Shown here: in pieces, positions 8,315 to 16,972 of the stretch | Numbering within the stretch: the stretch's first letter is position 1 | Layout: each line of letters opens with the position of its first letter | Assembly (NCBI GenBank): GCA_958295905.1 | Contig: OY282382.1 | Coordinates: 4,646,910 to 4,710,909, forward strand | Length of the DNA stretch: 64,000 nucleotides | Direction: 5' to 3' | Source of the DNA: an uncultured Vicinamibacterales bacterium | GTDB lineage: Bacteria > Acidobacteriota > Vicinamibacteria > Vicinamibacterales > UBA8438 | Made by a program: the position numbers and the translations under genes | The notes under the pieces: generated by a model | Database searches by the model: none | Seen by the model: only the letters and a program-made list of their open reading frames with translations | Told to the model about the DNA's origin: nothing

Positions 8315-10345
8315 ATGACTCATCACCTCTGCAACTGTCGCCTGACGGTAACCTGGAACGCCGTGGCTGGTCCGGCCATCCGTCTCGGGCTCGGGTTCGT
8401 GCTCACGGGATCGCTCTCAACCGCCGCGGCGACCCAGGATGACACGGACGCGATCGCGAGGTTCGCGACCCTGGTGGACGAACGCTGGCAGGATCTCGAC
8501 GATCATGGACGGCATGAATTCTCGACGGCGTTGATGATCGCTCTGGCTACCTCAGGCAGAACCGATGCGGCGCAGGACCGGGGCGCAGACCTCTACGCCA
8601 GCATGCCGGGACTTTTCTGGAGCCTCGGGACGCCGGAAGAGCCCGGCGCCCTGGGCGCGGCCGTCAAGGTGCTGAGCGTCAGAACCGGCCAGCATCATGG
8701 CATCGTGTACCTGCACAACGCGTCGGAACGACGGATCGTGCTCGACGAGCTCCTGTTCGATCTCGGCACCGCGAGCGTGTCCTATTCGTATGCCGGTCCG
8801 GGAAATGCACTCCCGACGCGCAACATATTGGATGTTTCCGGCTTCAGCACGCCGAGAATTGCCGGAGAACCTACCCTGGAGATGGCGGCTGGACAGGGCG
8901 TCGTTCTGCAGTCGGTCTATTTTCAACCGGCACCGGATGAAATCGCCGTACTGGCCGATCTGGCCCGCCGCCACCTGCCGGACGATGAGTGGGCGCATCA
9001 CTACGTCGGCACGTACGAGCAGCGTCTCTCCCGCCTGACCGTCACGAGCGGGACGGCGCAGTGGGGCGACCGCCGACTCACCAACGTCGCGCTCGCGGAC
9101 GTATACGCGGCGGCGGCACTGACCCCGAGACGGCCTTCCCCCCCCGTCCCGCTCCCGCCGGAGACATCGATCCGGGATCTGGAGCGCGGCGTCCGGTTGG
9201 TCGGCGAAGGAGACTACGAAAGGGCCGCAGACATCCTCGAGACGGTCACGATCACCCTGGAGGGCCAGCCCGCGCAGCTTGGAGATCTGGCGCGGGCGTA
9301 CCAGTATCTGGGGATTGCGCGGCTCTATGCCGCGGGCGACGAGGATGCAGCGATACGGACGTTCCAGGAAGCGCTGCGGCGCGACCCGCAACTGAACCCG
9401 GAGGACATGTTATCAATGCGTCTGTTGCGGCTCTGGAACACCGCCACCCAACGGCACGCCGCCGCCGTGGCGGAACGGCGGCGGCTGATCGAGGAGCTGC
9501 GGCTCTGGGAAGACAGGGCGCGCGGCCAGGCAGACGTGGCGGAGCTGCGCGAGCGCCTGCGTCCGGGACGGATATTCCGGGACTGTGCGGAGCGGTGTCC
9601 GGAAATGGTGGTGGTTGGTGGGGGGACGTTCCGGATGGGTTCGACCGACGGTAACGACGACGAGCAGCCGGTGCGCGAAGTGAGTATGGGTACGTTCGCG
9701 ATCGGCCGGTACGAAGTGACGTATCAGGAGTGGGAAGCCTGCGCGTCGAACGGCGGGTGCGGCGGCAACCCGCGACCGAACGATCAAGGCTGGGGGCGGG
9801 AACGTCGTCCGGTTATCAACCTCACGTGGGAGGATACGCAGGAGTACGTGCGGTGGTTGTCCGCAGAGACGGGCAGGTCATACCGGTTGCCGAGCGAGGC
9901 GGAGTGGGAATACGCGGCGCGGGCGCGGACGACGACGTCCCGGTATTGGGGGGACGACGAAAACCGACAGTGCCGGTACGCCAACGGCGCCGACATCACG
10001 ATGCGCCAGCGCATTCGGCAGATTCCTTCGATTGTCGATTGCGCCGACGGCCATGTCTATACGGCGCCGGTGGGGTCGTATCTTCCCAACCCGTTTGCGC
10101 TGTATGACATACTGGGCAATGTGTGGGAATGGGTCGAGGACTGCTGGCACAGTACTTACGCCGGAGCGCCGTCCGACGGCGCGACATGGACGCGCGGAGG
10201 AGATTGCGACAACCACGTCTTGCGCGGCGGTTCCTGGATCGACGATCCGTCGCAGCTCCGTTCGGCCAAACGTCTCAGACGCGGGAGTTACCTGGGGAGC
10301 TACCACGACAACTACGGGTTCCGTGTGGCGAGATCGCTCGACTAG
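8315..10345 (+). CDS. Secreted TPR-SUMF1 (formylglycine-generating-enzyme fold) protein
   Basis: 676 aa from the ATG at 8315, which follows AAAGGA. The frame is open further upstream, but a signal peptide begins only here (LGLGFVLTGSLSTAAA). A TPR-like segment lies at ~285-375 (RDLERGVRLVGEGDYERA, YLGIARLYAAGDEDAAI). The C-terminal ~240 residues are an FGE-sulfatase/SUMF1 domain: GGGTFRMGSTDG, RYEVTYQEWEAC, YRLPSEAEWEYAAR, LGNVWEWVEDCW, VLRGGSW and GFRVAR. The segment after GGSW that carries the catalytic cysteine pair in true FGEs has no cysteine, so sulfatase activation is unlikely. The TPR module resembles that of the PEGA protein at 18559-19950. Confidence 0.88.
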   Translation: MTHHLCNCRLTVTWNAVAGPAIRLGLGFVLTGSLSTAAATQDDTDAIARFATLVDERWQDLDDHGRHEFSTALMIALATSGRTDAAQDRGADLYASMPGLFWSLGTPEEPGALGAAVKVLSVRTGQHHGIVYLHNASERRIVLDELLFDLGTASVSYSYAGPGNALPTRNILDVSGFSTPRIAGEPTLEMAAGQGVVLQSVYFQPAPDEIAVLADLARRHLPDDEWAHHYVGTYEQRLSRLTVTSGTAQWGDRRLTNVALADVYAAAALTPRRPSPPVPLPPETSIRDLERGVRLVGEGDYERAADILETVTITLEGQPAQLGDLARAYQYLGIARLYAAGDEDAAIRTFQEALRRDPQLNPEDMLSMRLLRLWNTATQRHAAAVAERRRLIEELRLWEDRARGQADVAELRERLRPGRIFRDCAERCPEMVVVGGGTFRMGSTDGNDDEQPVREVSMGTFAIGRYEVTYQEWEACASNGGCGGNPRPNDQGWGRERRPVINLTWEDTQEYVRWLSAETGRSYRLPSEAEWEYAARARTTTSRYWGDDENRQCRYANGADITMRQRIRQIPSIVDCADGHVYTAPVGSYLPNPFALYDILGNVWEWVEDCWHSTYAGAPSDGATWTRGGDCDNHVLRGGSWIDDPSQLRSAKRLRRGSYLGSYHDNYGFRVARSLD

Positions 10346-10508
10346 CGAGACTCCGCCTCAGACCGCCGAACATGTGGATCGGTGTCCGGTCTCCGGTGCG
10401 GGTGACGCCGCAGGCAAGTCCGTCAAAGCGCGCGGGCAGATCCGCCGCGATTACCTTGCCACGCCGCCGACACGATGCGCACCGTTCCTACATGCGTTCG
10501 CCGACCGG

Positions 10509-11726
10509 CTATTCGTACCGGACGGCGTCGACCGGCTGGAGTCGGGCCGCCTGCGACGCTGGATAGATCCCGAACACGAGTCCGACGACGGCCGACACAC
10601 CGAAGGCCAACCCAACGGCGACGGGCGACACGCTGGTGCTCCACGCGGCGTACGCAGTGATGGCGTACGCCGTGACCACGCCGGCGACGACCCCAAGAGC
10701 GCCGCCGGCCAGCGTCACCATCAGGCTCTCGGCCAGAAACTGCGCGACGATGTCCCGCGCCGTCGCGCCCACGACGCGCCGCAGGCCGATCTCTCGAGTC
10801 CGCTCGATCACCGATGTCAACATGGTGTTCATGATCCCGATGCCGCCGACGAGCAGCGACAGCACCGCTACGCTGCCAACGACGACGTTGAAGGCCTGTT
10901 GCGTGCGGACCCGCTGGTTCAGCAGATCCCGCGGCACGACGACGTCGAGCGCCGGCGCGTCTCCGTGCGCACGGGCCAGAGTGCGCGCAATCGACCCCGC
11001 GACCGCCGGCACGTCGTCGCCGTCCGCGATCTGCAGCCAGACCTCGTCGATCCGTTGTCCGGGCGCTACGACCGGACTGGTCGGGAGGACGCTCGTGATG
11101 GCCGCAATGACGACGCCGTCGAGGTCGCGGGCCGCCGCGGTGCGGCCCGCCCGCCCCCCGGTCGATCGAGGGGCCAGGACGCCGACCACCTCGCACCAGC
11201 CCCGATCTACCTGCACCTGCGCGCCGATCGGATCGCGGTACCCGAACAGCACGCGGCGCAACCGCGCCCCCAGCACGCAGACCGGAACCGCCGTGCGCCG
11301 GTCGGGCGGGGTCAGGAACCGCCCCCGCCCGACATCGAGATCCAGCACCGTCCCGTACGCCGGCGTGACGCCGAGCAGGGACGTCCGGCGGCTGGCCAGG
11401 GGACCGGACACGACGACGAAGCGATCGACCAACGGACTGACGGCGACGACTTGCGGCAACAGCTCGCGCAGCAGGCCGGCGTCCTCCAGGCGCAGCCCCG
11501 CGCCGCCGCCGAAGTTCCGGTTCCGCACAATGACGTTGTCGAGGCCGAGCTGCTCGACCTGCCGCAGGACATCCTCGCGGGCACCCTCGCCGACCGACAG
11601 CATGGCGATCACGGCGGCGACGCCCAAGACGATGCCGAGCGTGCTCAGCGCCGTTCGCAGCCGATAGCGACGCAACGCCTCCACGCTGACGAGGAGGATC
11701 TCGGCGCGCCGGCTCCAGTTCGACAT
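10509..11726 (-). CDS. MacB/FtsX-type ABC transporter permease
   Basis: 405 aa. An N-terminal transmembrane helix (LRTALSTLGIVLGVAAVIAM) is followed by a periplasmic MacB-like core (about 50-270) and three C-terminal helices, the usual MacB permease layout without the fused ATPase. The ATG lies 11 bases beyond the kinase B stop, so the two are probably co-transcribed. Together with TolC and HlyD-type genes a few kb upstream on the same strand it could form a tripartite exporter. No ATPase subunit is visible in the window, so it must be supplied elsewhere or be absent. The last residues (LVFGIYPASQAARLQPVDAV) match the remnant at 4497-4625. Confidence 0.9.
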   Translation of the reverse strand: MSNWSRRAEILLVSVEALRRYRLRTALSTLGIVLGVAAVIAMLSVGEGAREDVLRQVEQLGLDNVIVRNRNFGGGAGLRLEDAGLLRELLPQVVAVSPLVDRFVVVSGPLASRRTSLLGVTPAYGTVLDLDVGRGRFLTPPDRRTAVPVCVLGARLRRVLFGYRDPIGAQVQVDRGWCEVVGVLAPRSTGGRAGRTAAARDLDGVVIAAITSVLPTSPVVAPGQRIDEVWLQIADGDDVPAVAGSIARTLARAHGDAPALDVVVPRDLLNQRVRTQQAFNVVVGSVAVLSLLVGGIGIMNTMLTSVIERTREIGLRRVVGATARDIVAQFLAESLMVTLAGGALGVVAGVVTAYAITAYAAWSTSVSPVAVGLAFGVSAVVGLVFGIYPASQAARLQPVDAVRYE

Positions 11727-11737
11727 TCGTCAACGGC

Positions 11738-14374
11738 TCACGCCGGGGGACGAGGAAATCCGCTTTCCGCCAAGTCGACGTCGATCGTCGTGCGCTCGCC
11801 GACGGCAATCTCCACCACCCGCGGGTGCCGCCACGCGTCGGTTTCCAGGCGAATTCGGTGTCGTCCCGCGGGTAACCGCACCACGAGTTCGACGACGACG
11901 CCCAGCGAACGGTCGTCGACGAACAGCTCCGCCGCCGGCGCCGTGCGAACGGCCAGAACGCCGCAGGCGGCGCCGGCGCCACAGGTCAACGCCGCGGCGT
12001 TGGCTGCGCGTTGCAGCCCTTCGGCGGCGGCGGGAGACGGGCGCAGGTCGTTCGACTGTCGAAAGAGCGCACCCGCGTCGGCGTACCGGCCGTCAGCGAA
12101 CGCCGCGTTCGCCTCCTCCACCAGTCTGTCCTCATTGCGCCGGTCGATCGCCGTCCTGACACGCCGCTGGCCGTCCCGCGCGGTCCGGTTGTCGGGATCG
12201 CGCTCGATCACACGGGCGTAGAGGGCCAGCGCCGCCGCGGCGTTTCCGGCGACCTCCGCGGCGACGGCGTCGTTGAGCAGGGGGGCGACACCCGGCCCGC
12301 GCGGCTCGGGCGCCGGCGATGACCGGACCGCCGCCCGCGGCGCCGCGGGCGGCGATGGGACCGAGCGGGCATCTTCGGCGTCGCCCCCGCGAACCTCGGG
12401 GGCGGAACCTGCTTCATGTCTGGAATCCGGCGCCCCGGAACCGGTGAGGGCCTCTTCCCGGCGCGGCGGGTCGGTCTCAAGGATCTGGCCGCCAGGATCG
12501 AAACCGCTCTTTGGGGTGTCCAGAGCGACCCCTTCGGATTCGCCGCCGAACGGCGCCAGCCACAGACCTGTCGCCACCGCGGCCACGGCAACCACGGCGG
12601 CAACCGCCGCCGGCGGGTTCGTCAGGCTCGGCCACACGTTCGCCAAGCCGCGCACGCCGCCGCCGACCGGCGGCACCTTCCGCGTGAGACCGTCGAGCGC
12701 GCGCGTGCGGCCCGCGTCCGCGGCCGAGTCCGGACCCGGCCGCGCCCACCGCGCCGGCGGGTTGGCGGATCCGTCCCGCAACGATTTGCGCGCCTGCTGA
12801 ATCGCCTCCCCGACGGTGGCGCGCTCCGCCTCGACCAGATCGTGGGGCGGGGCGAATCGCGCGAGCAGGTCGTGCGCCGCCGCGAAGTCGCCGCCGGCGC
12901 ACGCTTGGCGCGCCTCCTCGACGACGCCCAGCGCCCGGCCGTCGTGCTCGGCCCGCTCCGCCCGCGTCTTCGACCGCAGGGCGGCCTCGTGCCCCGGTTC
13001 GATCGCCAGAACTTCGTCCGACGTCCGCGCCGCCTCCCTGAACGCGCCCTCTGCGACAAGTCGTTCGGCTCTCTCCAGCAACCGGTCGACCGACCGCCGG
13101 CGCTCGACGTCGTTCCGTATCTTCAGCGCCTCGGGAGATTCCGGCCGTGCCTGCAGCGCCAGTTCCACGTTCTCGGACGCCTGCGTCAACGCCAGGTTCT
13201 TCAGATGCATCCTGGCGTTCGACACGTGTTCCTCGAACTGCCGATCACGGCGCACGGCGGCGAGGCGCGCCATCACCTGCAGCACGCGCGCGTTGTCCGG
13301 GTCGAGCAGTGCGGCCTGCTCGATCGCCTCCTGCGCGTCGTCGTAGCGCCCGCGTTCGAGCGCGTCGCGCGCGTCATCAAGACACGCCGTCAACCGGGCG
13401 TTCCGCCGCTGGCGCAACGCCTCCCGGTCGAGCCCGTCCCCGCTGGTAGAGGTGGACGGGGCCGGCTTCGGATCCTCACGACAGGACCGCGGAGCGGTCA
13501 ACATCTTTGGCCTGGTCGGTCGCGGCAGCAGAATCGTCGACTCGGGCTCGCGGTCGTCCGTCTCGACGCCTGCGATGGCGGCGTCGAGTTCCGCGAGCAC
13601 TTCGCTCATCTGCTGGAACCGATCACCGACGCGCTTGACGATCGCCCGCTCGACGAGCGTGAGGAGGCTCTCGGGCAGATCCGGAACCAGCTCGCGGAGC
13701 GGGGTCGGCTCTTCGTGCACAATCCGGTACGTCACCGCGGTCGGCGTGTCGCCGTCGAACGCCCGTCGATACGACAACAGCTCGTAGCAGACCAAGCCGA
13801 CCGCGAAGATGTCGCACCGGTGATCGACGCCGCCGCCGACGATCTGTTCGGGCGCCATGTAGTTGGGCGTCCCGATCATCACACCGTCGCCCGTCAGCGT
13901 GTCCGCCAGCCGCGCGATGCCGAAATCGAGGATCGTGAGCGCGCCGGAATCATCGCGGACCATCAGGTTGGCGGGCTTGACGTCGCGATGCACCACGCCC
14001 TGGGCGTGCGCGTACGCCAAGCCGTCGCACAGCTCGCGCAGCATCCGCAGGCGCGGCGGAATGGGCAGCGGCGCGCGCTTGCGGACGATCTCCGCGAGCG
14101 TCCGGCCGGGCACGTACTCCATGGCGATGAACGGCTCACCGCCGTGCTCGCCGACGTCGAAGATCGTGACGATGTTCCGGTGGTCGAGGCGCCCGGTGGC
14201 GCGGGCCTCCCGCAGGAACCGCTGCCGCAGTTCGGCGTCCTGCACGTGCGCCACCTTGATCGCGACCCGCCGGTCGATGGTCGGGTCGCGGGCGAGGTAC
14301 AGCACGCCCATCCCGCCGCTGCCGATCCGCTCGACGACCCGGTAGCGGTCGATGAAGACCGGGTGATCGGACAT
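11738..14374 (-). CDS. Ser/Thr protein kinase with TPR-like region, TM helix and PEGA domain (copy B)
   Basis: 878 aa, with the same architecture as copy A: kinase domain with IGSGGMG, VAIK Lys40, HRD and DFG; helical repeats; a membrane helix near 588-608; and a PEGA domain at about 800-875. It carries a 14-residue insertion after the kinase domain (around RPTRPKMLTAPRS) and scattered substitutions (for example RDVKPAN instead of RDIKPAN). All catalytic residues are intact. It directly precedes the MacB-like permease, suggesting phospho-control of export or cell-envelope sensing (inference). Confidence 0.93.
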   Translation of the reverse strand: MSDHPVFIDRYRVVERIGSGGMGVLYLARDPTIDRRVAIKVAHVQDAELRQRFLREARATGRLDHRNIVTIFDVGEHGGEPFIAMEYVPGRTLAEIVRKRAPLPIPPRLRMLRELCDGLAYAHAQGVVHRDVKPANLMVRDDSGALTILDFGIARLADTLTGDGVMIGTPNYMAPEQIVGGGVDHRCDIFAVGLVCYELLSYRRAFDGDTPTAVTYRIVHEEPTPLRELVPDLPESLLTLVERAIVKRVGDRFQQMSEVLAELDAAIAGVETDDREPESTILLPRPTRPKMLTAPRSCREDPKPAPSTSTSGDGLDREALRQRRNARLTACLDDARDALERGRYDDAQEAIEQAALLDPDNARVLQVMARLAAVRRDRQFEEHVSNARMHLKNLALTQASENVELALQARPESPEALKIRNDVERRRSVDRLLERAERLVAEGAFREAARTSDEVLAIEPGHEAALRSKTRAERAEHDGRALGVVEEARQACAGGDFAAAHDLLARFAPPHDLVEAERATVGEAIQQARKSLRDGSANPPARWARPGPDSAADAGRTRALDGLTRKVPPVGGGVRGLANVWPSLTNPPAAVAAVVAVAAVATGLWLAPFGGESEGVALDTPKSGFDPGGQILETDPPRREEALTGSGAPDSRHEAGSAPEVRGGDAEDARSVPSPPAAPRAAVRSSPAPEPRGPGVAPLLNDAVAAEVAGNAAAALALYARVIERDPDNRTARDGQRRVRTAIDRRNEDRLVEEANAAFADGRYADAGALFRQSNDLRPSPAAAEGLQRAANAAALTCGAGAACGVLAVRTAPAAELFVDDRSLGVVVELVVRLPAGRHRIRLETDAWRHPRVVEIAVGERTTIDVDLAESGFPRPPA

Positions 14375-14598
14375 CTGCTTCGCTCGCCCTCAACGACGTG
14401 TCGGACGCGGAGCACGTGTTCCGCCCGACACGATTCTCCCCGGCTGACGTCACTCGCCACTGCAGCCGGTCAGTCGTCACGGTTGCGACATCTCGCTCCC
14501 CGCGGCGACCGTGCCTCGGCTGCTGCTCCCCGGCTGCTCGCCGGCTGGCAACACCCCGGCAGGCCGCACGGCGGCGGGGCGCGGTCCCACTCAGGTCA

Positions 14599-15322
14599 TC
14601 AATCGCGGCCAAGACCGACTGAGACTCCCAGCCTTGCACCTCCTGGGAGCAGCGCAAACTCGACATGACGTGCTACTGGCACATCAGCCCACACCGTGGC
14701 GAGCAGGACGCCGCTCGTGGCTATTCCGAGCCCGACTCCGAGCCCGACCGGAGACGTGTCACAGCTCAAGAAACTCGACTCGGAGACGACCCTCCCATTT
14801 ATCGTGGTCCTTTCGCTGCTGCTGACACACACCGCCTGGCTAGCCGCCGCCGACACGAGGGTTCCGAAGCCGAGCAAGCCGATCCCAATCCACGTTCGGC
14901 GGGCCGATCGCGCGCGAACGCGTGGCGTCTCCGTTTGGGTTAGTCGCTCCAAGGCAGCTTCCGACGATTTGAGAATCGTGCCCCCCCCCGGCCGACGCCG
15001 TCAACGTGACATTCAGACGCTCGGCCTGATTCGGCGCCAAGGCCACCACGCGGCTGTTGTTGATGTACCCCTCCTTGACGATCGTGACGCGGTGGTCGCC
15101 AGCCGGCAGCCCGGCGACTTCCACCGGCGTTTCCCCGCGCGGCCGTCCGGCCACGTAGACCGTTGCGGCCACCGGCTCCGTGATCACGGTCAGCGTGGCC
15201 GTCGCCTCACCAAGGGTCGATGCCTCTCCCGGCTCAGGCTGCTGTTCGATGGCCGAACCACGGGCGCCGGCCAAGTTCCAGAGAACCGCGGTCGCCGCCA
15301 CCAAGGCCACAAGTCGTTGCAT
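14599..15322 (-). pseudogene. PEGA-domain envelope protein, frameshifted at a poly-G run
   Basis: The first segment starts at ATG 15322 with a good AGAAGG site, a signal peptide (MQRLVALVAATAVLWNLAG) and a PEGA domain (LTVITEPVAATVYVAGRPRG, DHRVTIVKEGYINN). It then runs out of frame at nine G residues (minus strand, 14981-14989). With eight Gs the frame continues through a linker into two hydrophobic helices (WIGIGLLGFGTLVSAAA and SPVGLGVGLGIATSGVLLA), ending at 14599. The paralogue at 18559-19950 has exactly eight Gs at this position and stays in frame. This copy also lacks the TPR segment found in the paralogue. It could be a true pseudogene, a phase-variable gene or a sequencing indel. Confidence 0.85.
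14981..14989. repeat. C9/G9 homopolymer at the frameshift
   Basis: Nine cytosines on the plus strand interrupt the PEGA gene. The homologous site in the paralogue (19298-19305) has eight. Confidence 0.95.
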
Positions 15323-15478
15323 GTCAACACCCTTCTTTTGACCTGCGTTTACTCACGCTGCTTTGCGCGTCGCCAGCGTGGGCGTTCCCACCTCCCACCG
15401 ACCCTACTACCGCCGTCCCGATGCCTCCATATCCCGTGGTATCGACCGGGCACATGAGATTTCGCTGGTAACACAATC

Positions 15479-16918
15479 TCAGCGCACGGAACCGAGCGCG
15501 ACGCCGCCGCCCGCGCCGAGCAGCTTCCCCCCGTCGAGCTCCAGCGTTTCGATTTCAGCGATCACCGGGGGGGCGTCGTCGACCATGGGCGTGTCGCCGA
15601 CGAGCATCACTCGATCTCCCTCCGCAACGCCGGCCAGCACCTCGACGAACCGCGGGTTCTGCTCGCCGAGCTCGACCTGCCGCGGCTCGATCCGCCCGCC
15701 TCGCAACACGTTAACGACGGTCATGCCGTCCCGATCGAAGATCGCGTTGACGGGGACCCGTAGTACGTCCGGGCGCTCGCCCACCGTGATGTCCACGCGG
15801 GCCGTCATCTCGGGCCGCAGCTCGGCGTCGGTCGGGTCGAGCGCGACGGTCACGTCGAACCGCTTGCCTTCGAACTGCCGATCGAACGTCGTGCGGGCGA
15901 GGGAGCCGACGGTCGCGATCCGCCCGGACAGCCGCAGGTCGGGAAAGGCCTCAATGCGGACGGTCGCCGGCTGGCCCGGCTGCACGCGATGGATGGATCG
16001 CTCGGGGACCGAGGCGTCGACCAGCATGCGGCTCACCTCCACCACGCGCACGATTCCCTGACTCGGCGTCACGCGGTCGCCAAGACGGACCTTCCGGCGC
16101 GGAGACGAGGCCAGGAACTCCTCGTAGACCACCAAGCCGGGGCCGTTCGCGTAGATAGTGCACCGCGCGATCAGGGCGGTCATCGCCGCCACTTGACGGC
16201 GGGCCATGGCGAGCCGCCGTTCGACCGCCTGCCGCTGCGCCCGTTTCTGGGCCAACTGAAGCTCGGCGCGCCGCGTTTCGACAGGGTGGGTCTGCTCGAC
16301 CAGGACGGCGGCGCGGCGGCGCGCGAGCGCGAGATCCGCCTCGGCCGTCTCCAGCTCGGTCTGCGACCGTTCGAGCTCGTCGCGGGTAATGAACCCCTGG
16401 GCGAGCAGCGGCTCCAGGTTCTCCACCTCGCGCCGCAGCCGCCCGACCCTCCGCTCCGCCAGAGCCAGGTTGGCCCGGCTCTCCTCAATGGTAAGAGATC
16501 CCTCGCCGGCGACCGTCGATTCGAGCGCGGCGGTCGCTTCGAGCAGGTCGAGCTCCGCGACCTGCAGCGCGAGCTCCGCCTCGTGGACGTCGTCCACGGC
16601 GCGTTGCCGGTCAGTGTCGAGGTCGCGTGTTTCAAGGCGCACCAGCAGGTCGCCCTCTCCGACGCGCAGTCCTTCCGGAACAAGGTGGACGATCTCCAGT
16701 TCCCGGCCGTTGACCGGCGAGCGGTACGTGATGGACCGGGCGGCACGGAGGGTGCCCGGCTCGATAAGGGCGGCGACGAGATCGCCGCGTTCCACGGTCC
16801 AGGCGAAGTCCCGCCCGCCGGCCGGCGAGCGCCACACGGCGGGCAGGCCGGCGGTGCCCACGGCACCCACCGCGACCAGACCGGCAACAGCCAACACCCT
16901 TTTCCGGAGAGTTGACAT
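15479..16918 (-). CDS. HlyD/MacA-like periplasmic adaptor of an efflux/export system
   Basis: 479 aa from ATG 16918, which has AAGGTG upstream; an in-frame ATG at 16933 is also possible. One N-terminal membrane helix (VLAVAGLVAVGAVGTAGL) is followed by a lipoyl-like half, a long coiled-coil hairpin (about 105-255, Glu/Arg/Ala/Leu-rich), then beta-barrel and membrane-proximal regions (VPVNAIFDRDGMTVV, GEQNPRFVEVLAGVAEGD). This is the layout of membrane-fusion proteins linking an inner-membrane permease to a TolC channel. The TolC-family gene lies just upstream in the same direction. The likely partner permease is the MacB-like protein at 10509-11726. Confidence 0.9.
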   Translation of the reverse strand: MSTLRKRVLAVAGLVAVGAVGTAGLPAVWRSPAGGRDFAWTVERGDLVAALIEPGTLRAARSITYRSPVNGRELEIVHLVPEGLRVGEGDLLVRLETRDLDTDRQRAVDDVHEAELALQVAELDLLEATAALESTVAGEGSLTIEESRANLALAERRVGRLRREVENLEPLLAQGFITRDELERSQTELETAEADLALARRRAAVLVEQTHPVETRRAELQLAQKRAQRQAVERRLAMARRQVAAMTALIARCTIYANGPGLVVYEEFLASSPRRKVRLGDRVTPSQGIVRVVEVSRMLVDASVPERSIHRVQPGQPATVRIEAFPDLRLSGRIATVGSLARTTFDRQFEGKRFDVTVALDPTDAELRPEMTARVDITVGERPDVLRVPVNAIFDRDGMTVVNVLRGGRIEPRQVELGEQNPRFVEVLAGVAEGDRVMLVGDTPMVDDAPPVIAEIETLELDGGKLLGAGGGVALGSVR

Positions 16919-16930
16919 GGTCGACACCTT

Positions 16931-16970
16931 CATCTATTGACCAACTACCGCATCTACTGACCAACTACCC
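16931..16970. repeat. Two 20-bp tandem repeats between tolC-like and hlyD-like genes
   Basis: CATCTATTGACCAACTACCG is followed immediately by CATCTACTGACCAACTACCC, 18 of 20 bases identical. They fill the short gap upstream of the adaptor start codon. No function is evident. Confidence 0.8.
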
Positions 16971-16972
16971 CA

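Larger units (their letters stand above)
10474..14595. repeat. Segmental duplication, copy B (complete kinase-permease cassette)
   Basis: Partner of 4456-7427. It keeps the full permease between the kinase end and the shared downstream flank, so it is closer to the ancestral arrangement. Homology ends upstream of the kinase at the shared GCGGTCCCACT. Confidence 0.85.

Noticed and set aside
7800-8318. 172-codon plus-strand frame with a strong ribosome-binding site overlapping the SUMF1 start
   Set aside because: The start context is good, but the product lacks any recognisable domain or coding-like composition. Kept only as a note in the interval entry.
10032-12221. Plus-strand 729-codon frame spanning the SUMF1 end and the permease
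   Set aside because: It overlaps two well-supported genes in other frames and reads as low-complexity Arg/Pro sequence.
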